DNA of 64,000 nucleotides from Prochlorococcus marinus XMU1402. Lineage in GTDB: Bacteria > Cyanobacteriota > Cyanobacteriia > PCC-6307 > Cyanobiaceae. Within the stretch, counting starts at the first letter, position 1; every line of letters begins with the position of its first letter. The notes below the pieces were generated by a model. The model worked only from the letters and a program-made list of their open reading frames with translations, was not told the origin of the DNA and searched no databases. The translations under genes and the position numbers were made by a program. The stretch spans positions 186,001 through 250,000 of the forward strand of contig NZ_JAAORD010000001.1 of NCBI RefSeq assembly GCF_017696205.1, in the 5' to 3' direction. Below, one piece after another: positions 49,516 through 58,096 of the stretch.

Positions 49516-50145
49516 ATGAGACAGCATGTTAATCCCCTGAGTAAAAATTTTAATGAAGTTGAGAGAATCCCTTCTCTGACTGAAATGTTTGATGATCCTT
49601 ATTTGAATCTGCATTTGGATATAGGTTCTGCTGCTGGTGACTTTCTATTTGAGTTAGCTTTAGTTAATAACAGTTGGAATTATTTAGGAATTGAAATACG
49701 CGAGAAATTAGTTGAAACTTCTAAAGCAAAAGTCCGAGAAAGAGAAATTAAAAATTTATACTTTGCATTTGGCAATGCTATTAATATTTTGAAAGATGTC
49801 AAAAATAATTTTATTATCAAAAATGTAAAAAGTATTTCCTTTAACTTTCCTGATCCATGGTTCAAAAAAAGACATTATAAAAGGCGTGTAATTCAAACAG
49901 AATTTATCAATATTCTCTCAAATTCATTACAAAAAGGATGCCTAATTTTTATTAAAACTGATGTAAAGGATTTATTAGATTATATGGATAATACTATATT
50001 AAGTAATTTTAATTTTAAAACCATAGATAATAAGGATATTAATTATTCTAGAAGTTTTAATCCAAATAAAGTTCAAACTAATAGAGAGAAGTATGCGATT
50101 GTTAATCAGCTTGATATTTTTGAAAAGATTTATATAAAAATTTGA
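49516..50145 (+). CDS. trmB: tRNA (guanine-N7-)-methyltransferase
   Basis: 209 residues. [17 protein letters not shown] is the SAM-binding loop, [12 protein letters not shown] follows, and [15 protein letters not shown] is the TrmB signature. It makes m7G46 in tRNA using S-adenosylmethionine. Converges with glmM, 7 bases apart, without a clear terminator. Confidence 0.94.
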   Translation: MRQHVNPLSKNFNEVERIPSLTEMFDDPYLNLHLDIGSAAGDFLFELALVNNSWNYLGIEIREKLVETSKAKVREREIKNLYFAFGNAINILKDVKNNFIIKNVKSISFNFPDPWFKKRHYKRRVIQTEFINILSNSLQKGCLIFIKTDVKDLLDYMDNTILSNFNFKTIDNKDINYSRSFNPNKVQTNREKYAIVNQLDIFEKIYIKI

Positions 50146-50152
50146 TTCTTAA

Positions 50153-51505
50153 TTAATTCATTATTTTATTAATTTCCAAAGATAGTTTTTTCGTTATTTC
50201 GCTAGATAAAGAATTAACTTCCGTCTGATTTTTGGCCTCAATCAGAACTCTCATTACGGGTTCTGTACCGCTAGGCCTTATATAAATTCTAAAATTATCT
50301 GAGTTATTAGCCTGGTAACTTGCTATAGTTTGATTAATTAAATTTTTAGCTTTTTGATTGATCTTATTAATATTAAAATCTAAATCGATGTTGGTTAGTT
50401 TCTGAGGAAAAGGGTTGAAACTAGTTTTTAACCAATCATTTAAAGTTATATTTTTCTTTTTACAGTATTTAGAAATTTGAATTGCAGTCAATATTCCATC
50501 TCCAGAAAAGTTATTAATTTTTGAAAGTATATGGCCTGATTGCTCACCTCCTAAAACAGCTCTTTTTTCTTTAATTGCCTCATGAACGTATTTATCTCCT
50601 ACATCAGTTCTATATAAAAAACCACCAATTTTATTCCAGGCTTTTTCAAAACCTAAATTTGCCATTTGAGTTGATATAAGCAAATTATTCGTCAGAATTT
50701 TTTGTTCCATAAGTTCCCTACCCCAAAGAAAAAGAATATGATCTCCATCTAGTACATTACCTTTAGAATCTAGTCCAATTACTCTATCGGCATCACCATC
50801 GAAGCTAAATCCCATATCTGCAGGATTTTCTTGTAATGCCTTTTTTATTGGTTCAAGATTAGTAGAACCACATTTCATATTAATTTTTGATCCATTTTTC
50901 GTATTATTAATAACTCTTACATCTGCTCCAAGATTCTGAAAAATTTCTTTTGCGCAGGTTGTTGCTGAGCCATAGCATGTGTCTAATATAATTTTTATAC
51001 CGCTTAAATTTACTCCGCCCATTGTTTGGATTAAGCCTTTGATATAAATACCCATAAGCTCTTTATTTGTTTTTAAAGAGAGCTCTTTGGTGTGAACTGA
51101 TTTATTTTGACTTTGTTCTTCAACAAATTTTTGAATTTTATTTTCAAAATTTTTTGTAATTTTTTGACCATTATGATCAAAGATTTTTATTCCATTATAT
51201 TCGGGTGGATTATGACTCGCAGATATCATTATCCCGCTACTCATTTTTTCTTTTTTAATTAAAAAAGGGATTGCCGGGGTAGGGCATATACCAATATTTA
51301 CAAATTTTTTACCACTTGCATTTATACCATTTGCTATAGCTTGAAGCAGAAAATTTCCACTAATTCTTGTATCTCTTCCAATTAATATAGGATTATTATT
51401 TTCTAAATTCGCACCCAAAGCATATCCAACTTTATAGGCTAGAGCATAAGTTATCTCTTTATTAAATCTTCCTCTTATCCCATCAGTACCAAAGATTGAT
51501 TGCAT
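50153..51505 (-). CDS. glmM: Phosphoglucosamine mutase
   Basis: 450 residues. The phosphoserine loop is in [14 protein letters not shown] (near residue 100), the Mg site DGDADR in [15 protein letters not shown], and GGEQSGHIL and [11 protein letters not shown] are present. GlmM isomerises glucosamine-6-phosphate to glucosamine-1-phosphate for UDP-GlcNAc, the substrate pathway of MurG. Divergent from the thioredoxin-like gene by about 136 bases. Confidence 0.95.
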   Translation of the reverse strand: MQSIFGTDGIRGRFNKEITYALAYKVGYALGANLENNNPILIGRDTRISGNFLLQAIANGINASGKKFVNIGICPTPAIPFLIKKEKMSSGIMISASHNPPEYNGIKIFDHNGQKITKNFENKIQKFVEEQSQNKSVHTKELSLKTNKELMGIYIKGLIQTMGGVNLSGIKIILDTCYGSATTCAKEIFQNLGADVRVINNTKNGSKINMKCGSTNLEPIKKALQENPADMGFSFDGDADRVIGLDSKGNVLDGDHILFLWGRELMEQKILTNNLLISTQMANLGFEKAWNKIGGFLYRTDVGDKYVHEAIKEKRAVLGGEQSGHILSKINNFSGDGILTAIQISKYCKKKNITLNDWLKTSFNPFPQKLTNIDLDFNINKINQKAKNLINQTIASYQANNSDNFRIYIRPSGTEPVMRVLIEAKNQTEVNSLSSEITKKLSLEINKIMN

Positions 51506-51641
51506 AATTATATTTTTGGAATCAAATATATTTTGATCATTGTTTAGATATTATTTTATCAGTTAATTAAAAGCTAAATGATTCAAATTCTCTTTATTTG
51601 TATAACTTATTTAAGATGTCTTTAGTAAGTAAGAATTTATA

Positions 51642-52187
51642 ATGCAATCTGAGAGTAGAGAGCCATTATTAAAAACAAATTTTAAAGCAATACTTGTTTT
51701 ACTTATTGCTATTGTTTTTATTGGATTAGTTTTATTGAGGAATCTCTTATTTGAATCAACTTTACTTCTAAAGAGTTTTGGCGAATTATCTGTTAACCCT
51801 GAAATAGCCTTTAAAAACAATAAGCCTACATTTCTTGAATTTTATGCTGAGTGGTGTGAAGTTTGTAAAGATATGGCTCCTAAAGTATCCACTTTGAAAG
51901 AGGAATACGAAAAAGATATTAATTTTGTCTTTTTAAATGTTGACAATCAAAAATGGGATAACTATATTCGAAAATTTAATGTAAATGGTATCCCTCAAGT
52001 TAATCTTTTTGATAGAAAGGGTAATTTAATCTCGACTTTTATTGGTAAACAAGAGGAAATAAAAATAAGAGAATCTTTAGCTGATCTAAAGGGAGAATCA
52101 AAATCTAATGAAGAAATAATTAATGATGAATTTTCAGCAATCAAACAAAATAAAAACAATGAGGTTTCTCCTCGAAGTCATGGATGA
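51642..52187 (+). CDS. txlA: TxlA/HCF164-type membrane-anchored thioredoxin-like protein
   Basis: 181 residues. A membrane anchor at about residues 15-35 (ILVLLIAIVFIGLVLL) is followed by a thioredoxin domain with the active site WCEVCK (about 71-76) and the cis-Pro region GIPQVNLFDRKGN. The orientation suggests a lumenal or periplasmic reductase involved in cytochrome b6f or photosystem assembly, as for TxlA/HCF164. It converges with thyX, 3 bases apart. Confidence 0.8.
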   Translation: MQSESREPLLKTNFKAILVLLIAIVFIGLVLLRNLLFESTLLLKSFGELSVNPEIAFKNNKPTFLEFYAEWCEVCKDMAPKVSTLKEEYEKDINFVFLNVDNQKWDNYIRKFNVNGIPQVNLFDRKGNLISTFIGKQEEIKIRESLADLKGESKSNEEIINDEFSAIKQNKNNEVSPRSHG

Positions 52188-52190
52188 TTT

Positions 52191-52823
52191 TTACCAATCT
52201 AGAGATTGCGATACAGTCGGAAAACTTTGTTTGAAAATAGATTTACAATTTTGAGCAATAGACTTGTGTTCCTCTTGGGTACCATGAGCTGATCTTAAAT
52301 TAATATAATGAATCCACGATCGGCATGATCCTGACATATATATTCTCGTTGGAGTTGCTAATGGTAAAACAAATCTCGCGCACTCTTTAGCTACTCCCTC
52401 AGCAAGTAAATCTTCATATAATTCTGAAGCAGCTTTAAAATGCATAGCGATTTTAGTATTAAATCTTTTTTTTAACTCATCAGGGAGGTCAGAAATAGAA
52501 TTCTGCCTATTTTTAAAATCTTGTCTTCTCAAATCTGGTAAAGGAATGTTACCCAATTGAGAACTATCTGCATATCTCTGTGAAAATTCTTGGAATGTAA
52601 ATGATCTATGCCTTAAAATTTGAGCTGCTATTCCTCTATTGGTTTCTATTTGTAAAGTCATAAATGACTGCTCAAATACACTCCAATGTTCATTTTTAAT
52701 ACAATAACTCAATAATTTTGAATAATTTTCATTTTGCTGATTGTTTGGATTACTAACTCTTGCAATGTAAGCCATTGTTTTTTCTGCATCAGGAGTTAGC
52801 GAAATTAGTTCAACTTTGCTCAT
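52191..52823 (-). CDS. thyX: Flavin-dependent thymidylate synthase
   Basis: 210 residues. The ThyX signature RHRSFTFQEFSQR is at about residues 76-88. The enzyme methylates dUMP to dTMP using methylene-tetrahydrofolate with FADH2 and NADPH. It is the last gene of a cobO-like-dcd-thyX operon with gaps of 4 and 1 bases, so the dCTP deaminase and thymidylate synthase are made together. Confidence 0.95.
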   Translation of the reverse strand: MSKVELISLTPDAEKTMAYIARVSNPNNQQNENYSKLLSYCIKNEHWSVFEQSFMTLQIETNRGIAAQILRHRSFTFQEFSQRYADSSQLGNIPLPDLRRQDFKNRQNSISDLPDELKKRFNTKIAMHFKAASELYEDLLAEGVAKECARFVLPLATPTRIYMSGSCRSWIHYINLRSAHGTQEEHKSIAQNCKSIFKQSFPTVSQSLDW

Positions 52824-52824
52824 T

Positions 52825-53418
52825 TTAGATTTTTGCTAAAGTTACCTTCTCTGGTTGATTTTGATATTTACCTCTTCTATCTTCATATGTTGTAGAGCAT
52901 GGATCACCTTCAAAAAAGAGTAGTTGGCAGATACCCTCATTGGCATAAATCCTGCAATCTGCGCCTGAACTATTACTAAACTCTAAAGTGAGGTGGCCTT
53001 CCCAACCTGCTTCTGCGGGGGTTGTATTAACGATAATCCCTAGTCGCGCATAAGTACTTTTGCCTATACAGATAACAGTTATATTTTCTGGTACTTTCAT
53101 CTTTTCTAAAGCTACACCTAAACCATAGGAGTGAGCAGGAAGAATGAAGAATTCTCCATCATTATCATTGTGGAGAACGGTTTTTTCTAAATTATCAGGG
53201 TTAAACTTTTTGGGATTCATTACTGTCCCGGGAATATGCCTAAAAATTAGGAATTCTTTTGATGAAAGTCTTAAATCATAGCCATAGGATGAACACCCGT
53301 AACTTAAAACGGGCTTTTGTTGATTATCAGGCTCAAGATGCCGCACTAAATTTGATTGAAAGGGGTTTATCATCCCTTCAGAAGCTTTTTGATTTATCCA
53401 GAGATCATTTTTAAGCAT
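52825..53418 (-). CDS. dcd: dCTP deaminase
   Basis: 197 residues. IGKSTYARLGI and TTPAEAGWEGHLTLEFSN match Dcd, with the catalytic Glu in the latter segment. It converts dCTP to dUTP, feeding dUMP to ThyX. Gene order with thyX makes pathway sense. It is preceded by the cobO-like gene by 4 bases. Confidence 0.93.
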   Translation of the reverse strand: MLKNDLWINQKASEGMINPFQSNLVRHLEPDNQQKPVLSYGCSSYGYDLRLSSKEFLIFRHIPGTVMNPKKFNPDNLEKTVLHNDNDGEFFILPAHSYGLGVALEKMKVPENITVICIGKSTYARLGIIVNTTPAEAGWEGHLTLEFSNSSGADCRIYANEGICQLLFFEGDPCSTTYEDRRGKYQNQPEKVTLAKI

Positions 53419-53422
53419 AGTT

Positions 53423-54004
53423 TTATGAGCGAAGTTCAGTAATTTGGTTAGCCATAAGTAATAAATCTTTAGGAATACCTGTACCTGTAAGGATTACATC
53501 TCCTGATATAAATCGGTTTTCAAGTGTTGAAATCAAATCATCCTTATCGATAATATTCATCTCGATTGCAAGAAAAATTTCATCAAGTATTATTTGATCT
53601 TGTTCACCAGAGATTAATTCTTTTTTGCAGAAATGCCATAATTCATAAATTGATTTATGTATATTTTCTTTCAATTTTTTATTATTTTCAATTTCTTCAG
53701 AATTATATTGATCAAAGGATTCTGATGATCTTACCCATGTTAGATTTCCACAAAGCTTGACTACATTATCAATCCCTTGTTTTTCACCTCCTTTCATGAA
53801 TTGCACTAAAAGTACTTTTCTTCCTAGAGCAGCATTTCTTAAAGAGTCTCTAATGATAGAAGAATAGCTACCTCGATAAGAGGATTGATAGATCTGGATT
53901 TGACCATTTTGTGTTAATCTTTTTAAATTTTTTTTGTTAGGAGTATTTTTTTTTAAAACTTCAAGATAAGTTTTGGAAAAATTATTAGGCGAACTACTTA
54001 CCAT
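53423..54004 (-). CDS. cobO: CobO/BtuR-like corrinoid adenosyltransferase homologue with degenerate P-loop
   Basis: 193 residues. VLLVQFMKGGEKQGI and QIILDEIFLAIEMNII (Walker B region) and the C-terminal ILTGTGIPKDLLLMANQITELR match the BtuR/CobA/CobO fold. But where the family has the GNGKGKTT P-loop, this protein reads SSYRGSYSS, with no GxxxxGK[ST] anywhere, so the ATP site appears lost. It leads an operon with dcd and thyX. Active adenosyltransferase function is therefore doubtful. The 203-base divergent region to ntcA holds putative NrdR boxes. Confidence 0.75.
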   Translation of the reverse strand: MVSSSPNNFSKTYLEVLKKNTPNKKNLKRLTQNGQIQIYQSSYRGSYSSIIRDSLRNAALGRKVLLVQFMKGGEKQGIDNVVKLCGNLTWVRSSESFDQYNSEEIENNKKLKENIHKSIYELWHFCKKELISGEQDQIILDEIFLAIEMNIIDKDDLISTLENRFISGDVILTGTGIPKDLLLMANQITELRS

Positions 54005-54019
54005 TATTTTTGGATTTCT

Positions 54020-54035
54020 TGTCTATATAAAGTAT
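54020..54035 (-). promoter_or_regulatory. Weak second NrdR-box-like site
   Basis: Read on the minus strand, ATACTTTATATAGACA matches the NrdR consensus ACACWATATATWGTGT at 11 of 16 positions. It overlaps a candidate -10 (TATACT) of the cobO-like gene. The centre-to-centre distance to the stronger box is 31 bases, three helical turns, as in described tandem NrdR boxes. Confidence 0.4.
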
Positions 54036-54050
54036 AATTTGAATCTTATT

Positions 54051-54066
54051 ACACTGCATATAGTGT
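54051..54066 (-). promoter_or_regulatory. Candidate NrdR box at the thyX operon promoter
   Basis: ACACTGCATATAGTGT matches ACACWATATATWGTGT at 14 of 16 positions (only positions 6 and 7 differ) and is part of a longer palindrome ATTACACT-N6-AGTGTAAT (54048-54069). It covers the -35 region of the cobO-like gene. NrdR represses ribonucleotide reductase and related genes in many bacteria when dATP is high. Confidence 0.6.
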
Positions 54067-54144
54067 AATTTTACTTAAAAAAGCGTTGGCAAACTTGAGA
54101 CTAATCCAGAAAGTCTTATTTAGAAATTAATAAGAATTAAAAAA

Positions 54145-54160
54145 TGTTACTGTTGATACA
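54145..54160 (+). promoter_or_regulatory. NtcA-binding site in the ntcA promoter
   Basis: TGTTACTGTTGATACA fits the NtcA-type TGTN10ACA arrangement, deviating from GTA-N8-TAC only at the first arm's third base. TAAATT (54182-54187, TAN3T type) lies 22 bases further downstream, the spacing of NtcA-activated class II promoters. Autoregulation of ntcA is known in other cyanobacteria. Confidence 0.6.
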
Positions 54161-54207
54161 AGAAATTTTATGACGTCTTCTTAAATTTTTTAATAGTCAA
54201 GATATTT

Positions 54208-54942
54208 ATGATACCTTCTTCTCGAGGATTCAGCAGTTTTAACTCACAACTGTCAGGCCAAAGTAAAATAAATACTATTGGAGAACGTTTTCCAATCAAT
54301 AGAACTTTAATGGAAGTGATTAAAGGTCTAGACGGCGCAAGTACTGAAATGGTTGAGAGATCGAAAACGATATTTTTCCCAGGGGATCCTGCGGAGAGGG
54401 TTTATTTAATAAGAAGAGGAGCAGTAAGGTTATCTAGAGTTTACGAGTCAGGTGAAGAGATTACTGTTGCTCTCTTAAGAGAGAATAGTCTTTTTGGTGT
54501 TTTATCTCTGTTAACAGGTCATAGATCTGATCGTTTTTATCATTCTATTGCTTTTACAAGAGTTGAAATGATAACAGCACCTGCAAATTCTGTTTTAAGA
54601 GCAATAGAGGAAGACGCATCAGTAGGACTTTTATTGTTGCAGGGTCTTTCAAGTAGGATCCTGCAAACAGAAACAATGATAGAAACTCTGACTCATAGAG
54701 ATATGTCTTCGCGTTTAGTTAGCTTTTTAATGGTTCTTTGTAGAGACTTTGGAGTTGCTAGTGAAAAAGGTATAACAATAGATTTAAGGCTTTCTCATCA
54801 AGCTATCGCTGAGGCTATTGGGTCAACAAGAGTAACGATTACACGATTATTAGGAGATTTAAAGGATTCGGGCCTACTGACTATCGAGAGAAAAAAAATT
54901 ACAGTATTTGATCCAATAGCTCTTGCAAAAAGATTTAATTGA
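54208..54942 (+). CDS. ntcA: Global nitrogen regulator NtcA (CRP/FNR family)
   Basis: 244 residues. The N-terminal cyclic-nucleotide-type sensor fold ([22 protein letters not shown] near 55-76), the long dimer helix, and the C-terminal helix-turn-helix with [21 protein letters not shown] match NtcA. It binds 2-oxoglutarate with PipX help and activates nitrogen-assimilation genes. It may be co-transcribed with the DUF3084 gene 39 bases downstream. Divergent from the dNTP operon. Confidence 0.96.
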   Translation: MIPSSRGFSSFNSQLSGQSKINTIGERFPINRTLMEVIKGLDGASTEMVERSKTIFFPGDPAERVYLIRRGAVRLSRVYESGEEITVALLRENSLFGVLSLLTGHRSDRFYHSIAFTRVEMITAPANSVLRAIEEDASVGLLLLQGLSSRILQTETMIETLTHRDMSSRLVSFLMVLCRDFGVASEKGITIDLRLSHQAIAEAIGSTRVTITRLLGDLKDSGLLTIERKKITVFDPIALAKRFN

Positions 54943-54981
54943 TTCATCATTGATTATGATGTAGCAAACATGTGACTTAAT

Positions 54982-55947
54982 TTGGCTTGGGTTTTAATTG
55001 TTTTTTTAATATTACTAGGAGGAATAATTGCCCCATTTGGGGATTTGCTCGGTACAAAAATTGGTAAGTCAAGATTTAGTATATTAAAGTTAAGACCAAA
55101 GAAAACAGCAACAATTGTTACGATAATTACTGGGGGGTTTATTAGTTCGATATCAATTGGATTATTACTTTTGGTTAGTGAAGAATTTAGGCAAAGGCTT
55201 TTTGTTGATATTCCTTTTTTGCAAAGAACTTTAGATGAAAGTAAAAAGGCTCTTATACCTTTGCAGGAAGAAAGAAAAAAACTTGAAGATAAAATTCTAC
55301 AGAAAGAAAAGGAATTAAATCTATTAAAAAATAATATTAGTGATTTTAGAAGAGGAAATATTGTTATAAAAAGAGGCCAAACTTTATTTATTGCTGAGAT
55401 TAATTCTGGATCTAATATAAAATCAGACTTAGTAAATATCTACAGTAAAGCCGATAACTTTGTCCGGAAAATTGTTATGCCAAGTAATAAAGATGCAAAA
55501 AATATTCTTTTATGGAGACCTAGTGATATTAGAAAAATTGAAAGTATAACGGCAAGAGGTGGTGATTGGATTTTATTAATTAAATCGTCAACAAATGTCC
55601 TAAGAGGGGATAATTATGTTTTTGTATCACCTGATTTATTAGAAAATAGATTTATAGTAAGAAAGGGAGATGTCATTAAAAGCTCTATTTTTGGGAAAAG
55701 TGATCTAAATCGAAAATCTATAAACTTAAAAATCCAATCATTATTAAAAGAAACAAGAGAAGAAATTAAGTTAAAAGGATCACAAGCTAATGAAATTCAA
55801 ACTAGCGGGAATTTTGTAAAAAAAATCAGAGACTTTCTTAAAGATAATCAAAATATCAAATTTAAGTTAGAAGTAGTCTCTTTAAGAGATAGTAAAACTG
55901 CTGAACCTATAGTTGTAGAAATAAATATCCTAAATATAGAATCTTAA
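54982..55947 (+). CDS. DUF3084-type membrane-anchored coiled-coil protein
   Basis: 321 residues. Two N-terminal membrane spans (about 2-20 and 37-58) flank GTKIGKSRFSILKLRPKKTA, then a coiled coil (about 75-120) and a mixed C-terminal domain. This order matches DUF3084 of cyanobacteria, of unknown function. It starts with TTG (54982). Its stop is directly adjacent to the next ATG (no gap), so the two are coupled. Confidence 0.7.
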   Translation: MAWVLIVFLILLGGIIAPFGDLLGTKIGKSRFSILKLRPKKTATIVTIITGGFISSISIGLLLLVSEEFRQRLFVDIPFLQRTLDESKKALIPLQEERKKLEDKILQKEKELNLLKNNISDFRRGNIVIKRGQTLFIAEINSGSNIKSDLVNIYSKADNFVRKIVMPSNKDAKNILLWRPSDIRKIESITARGGDWILLIKSSTNVLRGDNYVFVSPDLLENRFIVRKGDVIKSSIFGKSDLNRKSINLKIQSLLKETREEIKLKGSQANEIQTSGNFVKKIRDFLKDNQNIKFKLEVVSLRDSKTAEPIVVEINILNIES

Positions 55948-56385
55948 ATGTCTAGAGTAATAACTATTGATCCTGGGAAAAGTAAATGTGGCTTAGTTTT
56001 AGCTGAAATAAGTAAAAAAAAAGTTTATAAAGCTATCATTCTTAAGAGTGAATTTATTGAAGATTATGTCAAAAATCTAAATGACGTTGAGGACATATCA
56101 AAAATTATTATTGGTAACGGTACAACTAGTAGAGAAATTGTTCAAAAACTAGGTTTTTTAAAAAAGGAAATAATAACTTTTGAAGAAAAAAATACTACTT
56201 ATAGAGCTAAAGCAAGATATTTCGAACTTTTCCCAATTAGCGGTTGGAAGGCTTTAATACCTAGGGAAATTTTTATTCTTAATAAAAATCTTGATGCTAT
56301 ATCAGCTCTTATTATTTTAGAGGATTATTGCAAAATAAAGTTTACTTTAAATCAAAATATAGAATTTAAAACTTGGCTGAAATAG
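55948..56385 (+). CDS. RNase H-fold nuclease-like protein (RuvC/YqgF type)
   Basis: 145 residues. The first strand TIDPGKSKCGLVLA has the family's first Asp, and NLDAISALIIL carries a C-terminal Asp in the expected place, consistent with a Holliday-junction-resolvase-like or YqgF-like protein. A middle acidic residue is in EEKNTTY. It is coupled to the DUF3084 gene and overlaps the convergent DUF3146 gene by 20 bases. Substrate unknown. Confidence 0.6.
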   Translation: MSRVITIDPGKSKCGLVLAEISKKKVYKAIILKSEFIEDYVKNLNDVEDISKIIIGNGTTSREIVQKLGFLKKEIITFEEKNTTYRAKARYFELFPISGWKALIPREIFILNKNLDAISALIILEDYCKIKFTLNQNIEFKTWLK

Positions 56386-56623
56386 TGAACTTATATTCAT
56401 TACCCGCTTCTAGTTCATAATCTTTTTTTATTAGAAATCTTAATAAGGAATCCTCAATTAATGCCCTTCCTAAAGGAGGATTCACTAAAAGTAAACCTTT
56501 ATTAAAAGACCATGTAAATATCCATTTAAATTGACTGGCATGCACAACACCCTTAATTTGCTTTTTTGAAAAGCAATATTCTTTGACACTTACATAGGCA
56601 ATTGTTTCTGGTTTGGCCCGCAT
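56366..56623 (-). CDS. DUF3146-like conserved cyanobacterial protein
   Basis: 85 residues: ETIAYVSVKEYCFSKKQIKGVV near the start, WIFTWSFNKGLLLVNPPLGRAL in the middle and a final beta strand (YKFTISAKF). The pattern matches DUF3146 of cyanobacteria. It sits 3 bases after pth on the same strand, so the two are probably co-transcribed. Function unknown. Confidence 0.7.
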   Translation of the reverse strand: MRAKPETIAYVSVKEYCFSKKQIKGVVHASQFKWIFTWSFNKGLLLVNPPLGRALIEDSLLRFLIKKDYELEAGNEYKFTISAKF

Positions 56624-56626
56624 TTG

Positions 56627-57229
56627 TTAAATTTGGTTTTTATCAAAAGAATTCAATTCATTAATTATATATTCTTCTTTTTTCGTATTTAATTGCTCTA
56701 GGGATTCAATGACCTTTTTATATACTTTATCTAGGATTGTTTTTTCGTCTGAAGTAATATTTCCCAGTACATGAGAAATAGTATTATAGTTTTTCGTTTC
56801 ATCAATTGATGCAGGGGGACCAATACCAATTCTAATTCTGTTAAAGTTTTGAGTTCGCAATTTTTCAATAATGCTTTTGAGCCCATTATGACCACCTGAG
56901 CTTCCCTTCTTTCTAAATCTTATTTTTCCAAGGGGAAGGTCTTTATCGTCTACTATGACAAAAATCTGATCTAAATTAATTTTGTACCAGTCAACTATTG
57001 CTCGTACAGCATCACCACTATTATTCATAAACGTATTTGGTAAAAATAATCTGTAAGTTGAATCATTAATTTTAAATTCTGAGCAAGAACTCCTGAGTTT
57101 ATCCTTTAATGAGAAATTAGAATTATATTTTTTTGATAGATTTTCAAGAATCAAAAAACCAATGTTATGTCTACTATTAGAATATTTTTTACCAGGGTTT
57201 CCTAAACCTATTAAATATATTTCATTCAT
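56627..57229 (-). CDS. pth: Peptidyl-tRNA hydrolase
   Basis: 200 residues. GLGNPGKKYSNSRHNIGF holds the catalytic His20-equivalent, with FMNNSGDAV, VDDKDLPLGKIRFRKKGSSGGHNGLKS and RIGIGPP. The enzyme frees tRNA from drop-off peptidyl-tRNA. Standard length. Confidence 0.95.
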   Translation of the reverse strand: MNEIYLIGLGNPGKKYSNSRHNIGFLILENLSKKYNSNFSLKDKLRSSCSEFKINDSTYRLFLPNTFMNNSGDAVRAIVDWYKINLDQIFVIVDDKDLPLGKIRFRKKGSSGGHNGLKSIIEKLRTQNFNRIRIGIGPPASIDETKNYNTISHVLGNITSDEKTILDKVYKKVIESLEQLNTKKEEYIINELNSFDKNQI

Positions 57230-57370
57230 GATTTATTTCTTAATCTCTTTCCATTAAAGAATTATAAGAACTCAAACAAACTATACCTAAGTAAATAAAA
57301 ACTTAAATCCCCAAAGAATTGAATAGTCAAATTAATTTAATTAAAAAACTTTTGACGGTTATTCAGAAAC

Positions 57371-57571
57371 TCAGTTTCCGTTCCAATCCACTGAGAAACC
57401 TTGTAATAGTAAAGATTGATTGTAAATTTGTAGGAGAATTACTAAAAAAACAAGAAGTAATAGGCCAATGACTGTCATAACTGGAACAGCTCCCCAACCA
57501 GGAACAACTTTTCCTTGACCAGAATTGCCAATTGCTTTTAAAAGGCTTCCTAAAGCAGTTTTTTGACCCAT
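57371..57571 (-). CDS. psbH: Photosystem II protein PsbH
   Basis: 66 residues. [12 protein letters not shown] before a single membrane helix ([19 protein letters not shown]), then [14 protein letters not shown] at the end, is the PsbH pattern. It is a small core-complex subunit near D2 and CP47. It is divergent from psbN, 80 bases apart, a conserved arrangement. Confidence 0.93.
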
Positions 57572-57651
57572 GATGAATTCACTAAATCGAGTATTATTTC
57601 GCTATTGTATAAGAACTAATACATAATTTGTTTACAAACTTAGCAAAATTG

Positions 57652-57804
57652 ATGCAAACTTTATCATCAGCTCCAGATCCTGCAGTTTCCATAGCAGTTA
57701 CAATACTGGCATTACTTTTAGCTCTAACAGGCTTTGGTCTTTGGACTGCTTTCGGACCTAAGGCAGCAAAACTAACAGATCCTTGGGATGATCATGACGA
57801 TTGA
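57652..57804 (+). CDS. psbN: PsbN, photosystem II assembly factor
   Basis: 50 residues starting ATG at 57652 and ending TGA at 57802-57804: MQTLSSAPDPAVSIAVTIL, one membrane helix, then GLWTAFGPKAAKLTDPWDDH. This is PsbN, needed for PSII assembly rather than being a stable subunit. Opposite orientation to psbH is typical. Confidence 0.93.
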   Translation: MQTLSSAPDPAVSIAVTILALLLALTGFGLWTAFGPKAAKLTDPWDDHDD

Positions 57805-57948
57805 GTTAGTGTTCCTTAAATTTACTATTTCTTAAATAATTTTCCAAAAAAAGTATTTCAAAATTTACCAAAAATACAAAAAGTAAACCTTTTATCATAA
57901 TTTAAATATAAATTTAATAGGATATAAATCTGATAGTCCCTTACTTCC

Positions 57949-58077
57949 ATGCTTGCTCTTAAAATTTCTGTTTACACAATTGTTTTTTTCTTTGTAGGAA
58001 TTTTCCTTTTTGGGTTTTTAGCAAGTGATCCAACAAGAACACCGAATAGAAAAGATCTAGAAAGTCCTCAGGATTAA
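57949..58077 (+). CDS. psbI: Photosystem II reaction-centre protein PsbI
   Basis: 42 residues: [20 protein letters not shown] then [15 protein letters not shown]. PsbI is a single-helix subunit beside D1. It starts with ATG (57949-57951) and stops at TAA (58075-58077). It lies 19 bases before the LptD-like gene. Confidence 0.95.
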
Positions 58078-58096
58078 TTTTTTTATTAAATTTACA

